Positions 1 through 6,437 of a stretch of 7,028 bases of DNA are shown here, piece after piece (the stretch's first letter is position 1; each line of letters opens with the position of its first letter). The notes beneath the pieces were generated by a model that did no database searches, was not told the origin of the DNA, and was given only the letters and a program-made list of their open reading frames with translations. The DNA is from Planctomycetota bacterium. Its GTDB lineage: Bacteria; Planctomycetota; GCA-002687715; DRQF01. The stretch covers positions 1 to 7,028 of the forward strand of contig WFTN01000176.1 of assembly GCA_015485455.1 (NCBI GenBank), in the 5' to 3' direction. Both the position numbers and the translations under genes were made by a program.

Positions 1-982
1 CACTCAAAACGTCTTCATCGACAATGAGAATACTCAGCCCAGATTCAGGTTCTTCCTCTGCGTCAAGGACCTGGGGTCCAGGTTCAGTTCTTTTCCTGGC
101 TCCTGGAGCCAAATCAAACGGCGGAACGTAGTGAGTTTCCAACTCAAGGATTTTACCCCATTCTCGCCAAGCCACAGCTACGCTTTTGCAGAGTTCCTTA
201 AAGTCCTTCTCCTCCAAACCAGAGTTATGGAGGGCCTCTTGGAGAATACGACGATGGCGCGCCTCTCTTTCTTCACCGGCAAAACAAACACTGGCGATGG
301 GGGCGGCTATCCGCATGACTTCTACCAACGCTACCGTTTGTTTCTTTTCATGGGCCAAAGAAACACCTGGACGAGAAAGACTCAGCACTTGTGCAATTCT
401 GTCTGGGAGCCCCCAGTCAAGAAGAAGCGCCTTTCCCAAAGCACCATGGTCCACATCAAACGCTTGGCATTCCGCATCGAGAAGTCCGTCGTCATCCGTA
501 CTCGCAAGCACGTCACCATAGGAGGATGGGTGAGCACACGCGAAGCCCAATTTCCCGATCTTGTGAAGGAGGCCACAACTGTAAGCCTCGGAAGAGTCTC
601 CCAGGCCTAAACGCTGAGAGACCTGTTGGGCCGCTAAGGCACAGGCCAGGGACTCTGACCAGAATCCCGGAAAGTCGAATCCGCGGCAACTTCCGTCCCG
701 GTAACTTGAGATAAGCGAGAAGCCGAGAGCGACGCTGCGCACTGTACTCATACCCATGCGGTTCACTGCTTGAGCAACGGTGGTGACAGGTTTAACGGTG
801 GCATTGCGACTCGAATTGGTCAACTTCAGAATGCGCCCGGTAAGAGCTGGGTCCGACTGAATGACGTGAGCCACTTCGTCGATACTGAAATCGTCCGTCC
901 GAGTCAGTTCGAGGATTGCCATGCCAACCCCAGGGGGCGACGGTAACGTTCCAGCGAGCTTTAGTTCTTCGATTGGTCCCAC
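1..982 (-). CDS. HDOD domain protein running into a response-regulator receiver (REC) domain, 3' end outside window
   Basis: The frame is open for 327 codons from GTG at 982 to the window edge with no stop, so the C-terminus is missing. Residues about 13-215 form an HDOD domain: LPSPPGVGMAILELTR, QSDPALTGRILKLTNS, a VTTVAQAVNRMG segment and a GLLHKIGKL segment (137-145). HDOD domains are non-catalytic relatives of HD phosphohydrolases used in signalling; here the usual HD pair of the GLLHDIG segment is HK, so metal-dependent hydrolysis is unlikely. A charged, proline-containing linker (about 285-315) leads to LSILIVDED (316-324), the first strand and acidic pocket of a REC domain. What follows REC cannot be seen; a GGDEF or other output domain is possible. 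GTG 982 is chosen because GGTGGAG lies six bases upstream and the preceding gene's stop is one base away; GTG at 994 is an in-frame alternative. It is co-transcribed with the EAL-HDOD gene. I am sure of HDOD, fairly sure of REC. Confidence 0.86.
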   Translation of the reverse strand, partial: MGPIEELKLAGTLPSPPGVGMAILELTRTDDFSIDEVAHVIQSDPALTGRILKLTNSSRNATVKPVTTVAQAVNRMGMSTVRSVALGFSLISSYRDGSCRGFDFPGFWSESLACALAAQQVSQRLGLGDSSEAYSCGLLHKIGKLGFACAHPSSYGDVLASTDDDGLLDAECQAFDVDHGALGKALLLDWGLPDRIAQVLSLSRPGVSLAHEKKQTVALVEVMRIAAPIASVCFAGEEREARHRRILQEALHNSGLEEKDFKELCKSVAVAWREWGKILELETHYVPPFDLAPGARKRTEPGPQVLDAEEEPESGLSILIVDEDVLS

Positions 983-983
983 A

Positions 984-2240
984 TTAGTCTCCACCGCCCG
1001 CCATTACCTGATTGACCCATGCCAATGCGTCAAAGTAGCACTTCCGGATCTCAGCTGTTTCCATCAAAGACGATGAAGTATCAGTCTGGGGCGAGCGCTC
1101 ATACGCGATCGCCACGTCTAAGACCGAGCCCATGACTCCCTCTCGTTTGAGAAGAGCATGGACAATCGTGTCTGCGAGGGGGAGGTTTTTGATGATGTCA
1201 GCCATGGTCATTCCGAGCAAGGCATCCAAGACCGAGAAGAGGCCAACTGTAAAGAACTCACCCTTACAGTCCTGCCCCAGATTCTTGGCCATGGTCTCGC
1301 ACATTCTTGCGCGCATCAAAGCCGTTGTAAGGATTTCTGTGGACTTGCCTTTTGTACTGGACAAAACCACCATATTGGCCCATGTACGAACGGTCTTCTT
1401 GCCCAATAAAATCAAGGCGTGATGAATCGATTCAACCTGTCCGGTCAAGGCGAAGGCTGACGAATTCATGTAGCTCAGCAAACGATAGGATAGTTTGGCA
1501 TCCTTGGTGATGACCTTCTCAAGGTCCTCGGCGGTCGTGCTTGGATTATTGAGACAAGCAAGAAGTCGGAGTAGTCCAAGACCACTTTGTCGTTGCTTAC
1601 TGGCTTCCACAATCTGGGGGCGGCAGAGGAAGTAGCCTTGAAAAAAATCGAATCCCATATCCTTGCAGGCATGGAATTCTTCGTGAGTCTCAACTTTCTC
1701 AGCCAGGAATTTGAGGGAGTAGGGAGACAAGAGTTCGAGCTGTTCCTCTACCCTCTCTAAGCCCAACTCAAAAATATCGATCTTAATGATGTCTGCCAAT
1801 TCGATGAGAGGAATCAGATGCTCGTGAAAGACAAAATCGTCCAATGCCACAGTATATCCGGCATCCTTCAGAGTTTTTACCCGGGCTACGACTTCATCAC
1901 TTGCTTTCACATCTTCCAGAACTTCAACAACGATCCGGTCTGGGGAGAAGAGATGTGCCAGTTCATCACACAAGAGTTGGGTGGTCAGATTCACGAATGC
2001 GGGTTTGCCACCGGTGACAACATCAAGCCCCAAATCAACGAAAGCATTCGACATGACAATCGCTGTGGCTTCATCCCCATCTTCGAAAGAGGCCTCGTGG
2101 GCCTGACCAGATCGATGGAGCAGTTCGTAGGCGAAGACCTGTAGATTCCGGTCAAAAATAGCCTGACGTCCCACCAAGACAGGAGAGACCGCCAAAGCAG
2201 TATCGTCGACGATCTTGGGATTCTGCATTTCCGAAGTCAT
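984..2240 (-). CDS. EAL-HDOD signalling protein, YuxH type
   Basis: A protein of about 418 residues with an N-terminal EAL-like domain (about 20-210) and a C-terminal HDOD domain (about 220-400), the order and length of YuxH-type proteins. EAL domains hydrolyse c-di-GMP; in this family many are thought to be degenerate and to act as binding or regulatory modules. Numbering from ATG 2240, the EAL motif reads ELL (E39). Other expected catalytic positions look present: N84 (FVNL), E106 (VEVLE), D134-D135 (LDDF), K153 (IKID), E181 (AEKVE) and Q201 (FQGY). Loop 6, normally DDFG followed by a conserved loop, is DDFVFHEHL, which argues against normal dimer-controlled activity. The HDOD part lacks the HD pair (FSVLDALLG at about 335-343). 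Start: ATG 2240 has a weak GTGTGG upstream; GTG at 2255 (five residues longer) has no visible ribosome site. It is the first gene of the leftward pair, one base from the HDOD-REC gene. Confidence 0.93.
   Translation of the reverse strand: MTSEMQNPKIVDDTALAVSPVLVGRQAIFDRNLQVFAYELLHRSGQAHEASFEDGDEATAIVMSNAFVDLGLDVVTGGKPAFVNLTTQLLCDELAHLFSPDRIVVEVLEDVKASDEVVARVKTLKDAGYTVALDDFVFHEHLIPLIELADIIKIDIFELGLERVEEQLELLSPYSLKFLAEKVETHEEFHACKDMGFDFFQGYFLCRPQIVEASKQRQSGLGLLRLLACLNNPSTTAEDLEKVITKDAKLSYRLLSYMNSSAFALTGQVESIHHALILLGKKTVRTWANMVVLSSTKGKSTEILTTALMRARMCETMAKNLGQDCKGEFFTVGLFSVLDALLGMTMADIIKNLPLADTIVHALLKREGVMGSVLDVAIAYERSPQTDTSSSLMETAEIRKCYFDALAWVNQVMAGGGD
989..995 (-). promoter_or_regulatory. Ribosome binding site of the HDOD-REC gene
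   Basis: GGTGGAG on the minus strand ends six bases before GTG 982. It lies inside the last codons of the EAL-HDOD gene. It decides the start: an ATG at 984, overlapping the upstream stop, is in the wrong frame and ends after seven codons. Confidence 0.6.
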
Positions 2241-2274
2241 AAGGTCGTGCCACACCGGGGGAGTTTTGATTTAT

Positions 2275-2292
2275 GAGCCTTCACTAAGGCCC
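2275..2292 (-). repeat. Small inverted repeat in the leader of the EAL-HDOD gene
   Basis: On the minus strand, GGGCCTT-AGTG-AAGGCTC can form a seven-pair stem (one G-U) with a four-base loop in RNA. It lies about 34 bases upstream of ATG 2240. It lacks a following U-tract, so it is not a typical terminator. It may be a 5' leader hairpin or chance. Confidence 0.3.
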
Positions 2293-2362
2293 ATCTAATC
2301 ATCGACACCAGCGATGCCCCGATTGAGTAAATGCACCACGCAAGAGTTTTGCTTCGGTTCCG

Positions 2363-2378
2363 CTGAATTATTATTCAG
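2363..2378. promoter_or_regulatory. AT-rich palindrome in the divergent intergenic region, possible operator
   Basis: CTGAAT-TATT-ATTCAG is a perfect inverted repeat with six-base arms and a four-base spacer. It lies between the divergently transcribed EAL-HDOD gene and the plus-strand membrane protein gene, about 50 bases before the latter's ribosome site. The embedded TATTAT could be a -10 element, but I find no well-spaced -35. The rest of 2241-2414 shows no gene and no other clear signal. Confidence 0.35.
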
Positions 2379-2414
2379 TTATCATGAAAGACGAACGCAG
2401 CACATGACGCTCAC

Positions 2415-2421
2415 AAAGGAG
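2415..2421 (+). promoter_or_regulatory. Strong ribosome binding site in front of an ATC codon
   Basis: AAAGGAG is the best Shine-Dalgarno match I noticed in the window. It ends seven bases before ATC at 2429 and four before ATC at 2426, both in the frame of the membrane protein gene. No ATG, GTG or TTG occurs in that frame between an upstream TGA (2405-2407) and GTG 2537, which falls inside the first membrane segment. The site therefore marks the true start region. Confidence 0.65.
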
Positions 2422-2428
2422 AGCTATC

Positions 2429-3211
2429 ATCTCGTACCACTTTGACTTCGGCACCACTTTCGGTCGCATCTTCGCGGTCTTTTTCCGCAAGGTCTTCATC
2501 TGGCTAAGTGTAGCTTTCATCCTCCTTATTCCATTCGTGGCAATAAGTTACGCACTCATTGGTTGGGCACCGCTTGAGTCGATGATTGACGCCGTTGAAA
2601 TGGGCGAGACAGAGCAATATCGGATTGATCCCCCCGCTGATCTCGTCTTTTGGGTCATCGCCAATAGTTTTCTTGTGACCATGCACGGCCAGTTTACCGT
2701 GGCAGCATTTTCCGTTGGCACATTCGACACTCTGCGAAAGCATCCCATCGGAATCGGCCACTTGCTCCTCCGCGCTTTCAATCGAACATGGGGCATCGTG
2801 GTCTTGTCGGTGATCGAAACCCTGTGCTCCACCGTCGCCTACGGTTACTCAGCCCCACTCGGAATGATGATCTCAATCCTCTGGGTCGCTCTCTTCTACG
2901 TAGCGATTCCTGCCATGATGGTCGAAGGAATTGGCCCCATGGCGGCTTTGAGCCGGAGCAAGTTGTTGTCCAAGGACAAACGTGGCCCCATCTTTGGCAT
3001 CTCGATCTTAGTTTTCATCCTGCGGGTGTTGAGCTGGATCTTGGTCATCCCATTCGTCTTCCTTGGGACTTACGGCTTTCTTACAGCCTGCCTCTTGGTG
3101 TTCTTGACTAACACCATTCTTCCGGCGATCGCCATGGGTGTGGTTTATCATGACTTGCGAGAGACAAAGGAAGGGCTCACAGAAAAAGAGGTAGAAGACA
3201 TTTTCGCTTGA
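2429..3211 (+). CDS. Polytopic membrane protein of unknown function, apparent AUC start
   Basis: About 260 residues, with the start placed at ATC 2429 seven bases after AAAGGAG. The N-terminus then reads (M)SYHFDFGTTFGRIFAVFFRK before a first membrane segment (about 22-44). Further hydrophobic stretches lie near 72-96, 120-141, 143-163, 187-212 and 215-237. The later segments AIPAMMVEGIGPMAALSRS (about 159-177) and YHDLRETKEG (about 240-249) resemble a loose group of small bacterial membrane proteins with a 'VEG-GP-AL-RS' loop and a C-terminal 'Y-DLR-KEG', some annotated as glycerophosphodiesterase membrane-domain-like. That likeness is from memory and gives no firm function. An ordinary start is available only at GTG 2537, which would cut off the first membrane segment and give 224 residues. 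The gene converges on the RDD gene with 24 bases between stops. Coding is well supported; start and function are uncertain. Confidence 0.85.
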   Translation: MSYHFDFGTTFGRIFAVFFRKVFIWLSVAFILLIPFVAISYALIGWAPLESMIDAVEMGETEQYRIDPPADLVFWVIANSFLVTMHGQFTVAAFSVGTFDTLRKHPIGIGHLLLRAFNRTWGIVVLSVIETLCSTVAYGYSAPLGMMISILWVALFYVAIPAMMVEGIGPMAALSRSKLLSKDKRGPIFGISILVFILRVLSWILVIPFVFLGTYGFLTACLLVFLTNTILPAIAMGVVYHDLRETKEGLTEKEVEDIFA

Positions 3212-3235
3212 GCTATTCTCTGCGAAGATCTTCCC

Positions 3236-4123
3236 TTAGTGCTCGTCAAATTTGTCGAGTTTCTTCTTACCCAGGGCCATTTCACTTTCAAGATGGGCAC
3301 GTTGAGCTCGATAGAATTCGGCCAAGAAAGCCCGGGGGGAGAGGTCAGTCTTACGATCGAAGGCGATTTTCCCTTTGATCTTGGCCACCACACCGTCGAG
3401 AACTTCTTTCTTGGGCGGCGGTTTCTGCCGCAAGATCTCTTCGAGGACCTGAAGTTCATAGACTCCGTAGACACTCATCTGCTCTTTGGTGAACGTCAGA
3501 CTTTCCTCCTCCTTGTTGTCAGATGCCAAAGGTGCTGCCAGGTCTTTCAACAAGGAAACCCGAGGGCAATCGACGACCATCGTACCGGCAACCAGATCAC
3601 CCAAGCGAAAGCGCTGACTGCTGAACAATGGGAAAAAAAGAAGAACTAAGGCCCAGAGAATGGCGAAAGGAACGGACCAACCGGGCAAATCACTCATAAG
3701 AATGCTATTGAAGAAGATGACCTTGAGGGGGAGCCAGAGCTCAAGATCGCGCATGAAATTTCTGGCAAAAACCGCCTTCAAAGTGAGAGCCGCACCTGAG
3801 CAATCAATCACCCGTATCTTCGTCAACATCTTCCCAGGTGTGCGCCCTCCCTTCAGCCCCTCAAACAAGGGAAAATAAAAGTTCAGCAAAAGGAACCAAG
3901 CGACGAGTCCAAAAGCCCCCCCCACATCTACCCCAATATCTATCAAAGGGATCAGGAACATGAGAAGTAAGAGGCACAAGCCGGTGATGCAAGTAAGGTC
4001 GATCACGAAGGCCATCCCCCGGCGGCCAAGGGTTGCGACTTCCACCTGGATCGCCACCCCCTCGGGAGCCATAAGAGACTGACCCCGCTCGCTAGCTCCG
4101 TGTTGCTTGAGGTCCATTCTCAT
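3236..4123 (-). CDS. RDD family membrane protein with a charged C-terminal tail
   Basis: A protein of 295 residues, last in the moxR operon. The RDD domain starts after an APEGVAIQVEVATLG segment (19-33): R34-R35 and D42 in RRGMAFVID are the family's polar residues in the first membrane helix, GRTPGKMLTKIRVID (93-107) is its most typical motif, and RLGDLVAGTMVVD (173-185) closes it. Likely membrane helices are about 38-60, 68-88 and 150-168. Residues about 186-295 are hydrophilic and charged and contain FTKEQMSVYGVYELQVLEEILR (211-232), a segment also found in RDD proteins of such clusters. RDD proteins are of largely unknown function; some have been linked to ion transport. ATG 4123 overlaps the SpoIIM-family stop by four bases (ATGA) and has AAGGGG eight bases upstream; ATG at 4117 is an alternative. 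Family assignment is strong. Confidence 0.93.
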   Translation of the reverse strand: MRMDLKQHGASERGQSLMAPEGVAIQVEVATLGRRGMAFVIDLTCITGLCLLLLMFLIPLIDIGVDVGGAFGLVAWFLLLNFYFPLFEGLKGGRTPGKMLTKIRVIDCSGAALTLKAVFARNFMRDLELWLPLKVIFFNSILMSDLPGWSVPFAILWALVLLFFPLFSSQRFRLGDLVAGTMVVDCPRVSLLKDLAAPLASDNKEEESLTFTKEQMSVYGVYELQVLEEILRQKPPPKKEVLDGVVAKIKGKIAFDRKTDLSPRAFLAEFYRAQRAHLESEMALGKKKLDKFDEH

Positions 4124-5121
4124 GCAACTCGCCCCTTACCGCAGCGACCAAAATACCAAGCCCAAAGAAAGGCTGTTGCCATGGCGACAGCATAGCGAAC
4201 ATAGATATCTTGAACCATTTGCCGAAAGAAACCTTCGAGCAACCCAGCCAAGACAAAAAGTGCAATCGATCCAAGGGCAATGGCCCCCGCCGAACGGCCT
4301 TCGACCTTCAAAGCGTCAACTCGCCCTAAGTCCTTGGGGAACAAAATGCCGCGAGCAATGCCAAGCCCCCCTGCCCCACAAAGAACGATCGCCAAGATCT
4401 CCGTAACTCCATGAGGCAGCAACCAACCCCAGAGATCGACACTGAGACCTTTCTCCGCATGAATCGCTGCAAACGCCCCTAACATAAGACCATTGTTGAA
4501 AAGCAAGAGAAACACGGGGATCCCAGCTAAGCCCCCCAGGGCAAACGCCAAGAGACCAATCGTCGCGTTGTTGTTGAACAAGTAAGCAGCAAATGTCGCC
4601 AAGTTGCCGTCTCTAGATTCCTCGGAATAGAGGGTCTCTTTCAAGGACTCAACTGATGAGGATGGCCCCCGGTCACCGGCAAGACGCGCGTTCACGAAGG
4701 TGTAGAAATTTGCATCATCATGAAGGGTCATCAGATATCCGGTTAAGGCACCCGCGACAAAAATCGCCATTGCCAACTGAAGAGGTCGCTTATAGTGCCT
4801 CACGGCCTGTGGGAAGGTATACCAGAAGAACTCTACGAAAGCCTTCATCGCTCGTTCTTTGGGGCGATAGACCACGAAGTAAGCACGGGCCGTGAGTGAT
4901 TCCAAGTAAGACTGCAAGGCCCGATCCAAGGAAATCCCCCGGGCCACACTCAGTGATGAAAGCGCCGCCCTATAGAGCATAGGTAATCTTGCCAGTTCCC
5001 GAGCGGAGAGACTGCGAGGGCCACTCTTTTCACAGCGACTCACCAAAGATTCCAGCTCCCGCCAGCTCGAGGCCCGCTCTCGACGAAACTCGTAACTTCT
5101 TAATTGAAAGTCACGACTCAT
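4120..5121 (-). CDS. SpoIIM/DUF95 family integral membrane protein
   Basis: A protein of 333 residues. Residues 1-105 are a soluble, arginine-rich N-terminal region; the membrane part runs from about 112 to 325. Family landmarks are FNNNATIGLLAFALGG (182-197), GIPVFLLLFNNGLMLGAF (200-217) and the signature LPHGVTEILAIVLCGAGG (235-252). In Firmicutes, SpoIIM belongs to the DMP peptidoglycan-remodelling machinery of engulfment; outside spore formers the family is common beside moxR and DUF58 genes and its role is not established. Nothing else here suggests sporulation, so the name indicates family only. ATG 5121 has AAGGA six bases upstream and overlaps the DUF58 stop (ATGA). The end overlaps the RDD start in the same way, so the three are probably translated together. 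Confidence 0.95.
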   Translation of the reverse strand: MSRDFQLRSYEFRRERASSWRELESLVSRCEKSGPRSLSARELARLPMLYRAALSSLSVARGISLDRALQSYLESLTARAYFVVYRPKERAMKAFVEFFWYTFPQAVRHYKRPLQLAMAIFVAGALTGYLMTLHDDANFYTFVNARLAGDRGPSSSVESLKETLYSEESRDGNLATFAAYLFNNNATIGLLAFALGGLAGIPVFLLLFNNGLMLGAFAAIHAEKGLSVDLWGWLLPHGVTEILAIVLCGAGGLGIARGILFPKDLGRVDALKVEGRSAGAIALGSIALFVLAGLLEGFFRQMVQDIYVRYAVAMATAFLWAWYFGRCGKGRVA

Positions 5122-6437
5122 ATGCGTTCCTTCGCTTTGATGTCAAGGTAAGTATTCACCAACGATGACGACAAGTCTTTGGGTGCAACATCGAGGCACA
5201 TGATCCCCGCCCTCTCCAACTGTTTCAGAACGCGCATCCGTTCCTGAAGAAGGTCCGTCGCCAAAACACCAACCCCCATGGCCATCTCGGTCCTTGGTTC
5301 GGCAGACTCGAGGTCCAACAACTCCTGATCTCGCAGGGCAACAAAGAGAATGAGATGACGTTGCGACAAACGTCGAAGGTTCTCGACCATAATCTCTGCG
5401 GTAATAGAATCCGAGAATTCTGTCAGGACAACAATCAGGGAACGACGTTTCAACCGTACTGCCAAGTCGGTCATGGCCAAAGTATAATTAGGCTCCGCGG
5501 CCCCATAGTCAAAGTGACTGGTGGCCTGCTGCAATCGTCCCATACTCTTAACGCCAACGTGCGAGTCACTAAAATGACGAACTTTGTCATCAAACGCATG
5601 AATCACCACACGATCTTGGGCTTTCAAGGAACACCAGGCCAAGAGCAACCCAGCGTTGATCCCGTGGTCAAGTCGCGGCATGCCATCTATAGGCTCAGAC
5701 ATGAGATGCCCCGTATCAAAGGAAATCACAATTTGGTGGTTACGCTCCAGACGATATTGACGGGCAAACAGACGCCGATGCCTGGCACTCGCCTTCCAAT
5801 CAATAGTACGCGGGTCAATTCCCTGGGTATACTCGCGCATCCGGTCGAATTCGGATCCTTCCCCCAAATAGCGTTCAGCCTTAATTCCAGCCAGGAACTC
5901 AGGGTTCGACATGAAGCGCATGGCCGCGTCCTGAACTTTCCCCAGATTGGGCAAGACTGATATGGGTTCATCAAATTCGACCTTGGCCAAGGCTGATGCC
6001 AATCCCAAAGGCCCTTCCCAACGCCACCAAAAAGTATCCACCCAAGACGTACCACGACGAACCGGCTTCAATTCGACTTGGATCGTCAACGTATCAGCAT
6101 CAGAGAATTCAAGTGACTGCCAAGGTGGAATCGCCTCGAAACTCCCCTGGCAATCGAGAATCCCATAGATCGACCGAGCAGATCGGCGGCCACCTTTGCG
6201 AAGACAAATCTCCCCAACTCCCACCTCGCCGATATAGATCCTTGACGGCCCCTCATAGGTCAACTCAAATGAAGACCGTCCTGCCGTCAACAGGAGATCA
6301 AAAAGAAACAGCACAAAAAGTACAGCGACAGTGCCTGCCCAGATGACCCATGCTTCCTCCCGCCATAGTGCTGGCAAAAGAGCTAGCACGAAGGACAAGA
6401 GAAGGAAATTGAGAAATCGTCTGGTGGGGCGAATCAT
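5118..6437 (-). CDS. DUF58 domain protein, VWA-like, membrane anchored
   Basis: A protein of 439 residues. Two hydrophobic segments (about 8-24 and 28-52) anchor it at the N-terminus, followed by a beta-rich region (about 55-160). The DUF58 signature lies at about 192-220: [19 protein letters not shown], then [10 protein letters not shown], continuing to [19 protein letters not shown] (228-246). The region from about 236 resembles a von Willebrand A fold; its metal site motif reads D241-T-G rather than DxSxS, so metal binding is uncertain, though this variant occurs in DUF58 proteins. Genes of this type usually sit next to moxR, and MoxR AAA+ proteins are thought to act on VWA-containing partners in a chaperone-like way. 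ATG 6437 overlaps the moxR stop by four bases. A GAGG lies 13 bases upstream, too far to be a good ribosome site, so translation may depend on coupling to moxR. Confidence 0.95.
   Translation of the reverse strand: MIRPTRRFLNFLLLSFVLALLPALWREEAWVIWAGTVAVLFVLFLFDLLLTAGRSSFELTYEGPSRIYIGEVGVGEICLRKGGRRSARSIYGILDCQGSFEAIPPWQSLEFSDADTLTIQVELKPVRRGTSWVDTFWWRWEGPLGLASALAKVEFDEPISVLPNLGKVQDAAMRFMSNPEFLAGIKAERYLGEGSEFDRMREYTQGIDPRTIDWKASARHRRLFARQYRLERNHQIVISFDTGHLMSEPIDGMPRLDHGINAGLLLAWCSLKAQDRVVIHAFDDKVRHFSDSHVGVKSMGRLQQATSHFDYGAAEPNYTLAMTDLAVRLKRRSLIVVLTEFSDSITAEIMVENLRRLSQRHLILFVALRDQELLDLESAEPRTEMAMGVGVLATDLLQERMRVLKQLERAGIMCLDVAPKDLSSSLVNTYLDIKAKERI

Noticed and set aside
382..576. A 64-codon minus-strand frame starting at ATG 576
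   Set aside because: It is out of frame with and inside the HDOD coding sequence, with no recognisable domain.
131..714. Three overlapping plus-strand reading frames of 107-159 codons
   Set aside because: They lie opposite the HDOD-REC gene, whose minus-strand frame gives recognisable HDOD and REC motifs throughout. The plus-strand translations match no family I know and have no ribosome site.
2384..2407. Seven-codon ORF MKDERST, in the frame of the membrane gene, with its TGA overlapping ATG 2404
   Set aside because: It has no ribosome site and is very short. Stop readthrough into the membrane gene is not supported by any signal I can see.
2241..2428. A c-di-GMP riboswitch upstream of the EAL-HDOD gene or the membrane gene
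   Set aside because: I found only short hairpins and not the paired-helix layout or conserved core of the GEMM class.
3224..3233. Ten-base perfect palindrome GAAGATCTTC between the convergent genes, as a terminator
   Set aside because: It has no loop and no clear U-tract on either strand, and a palindrome of this size is common by chance.
4120..5121. Reading the SpoIIM-family gene as evidence of sporulation
   Set aside because: No other sporulation gene is present, and this family is widespread beside moxR/DUF58 genes in bacteria that do not form spores.
5355..5960. A 201-codon plus-strand frame
   Set aside because: It is antisense to the DUF58 signature region, which is strongly supported. 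The plus-strand translation looks like a codon-bias shadow.
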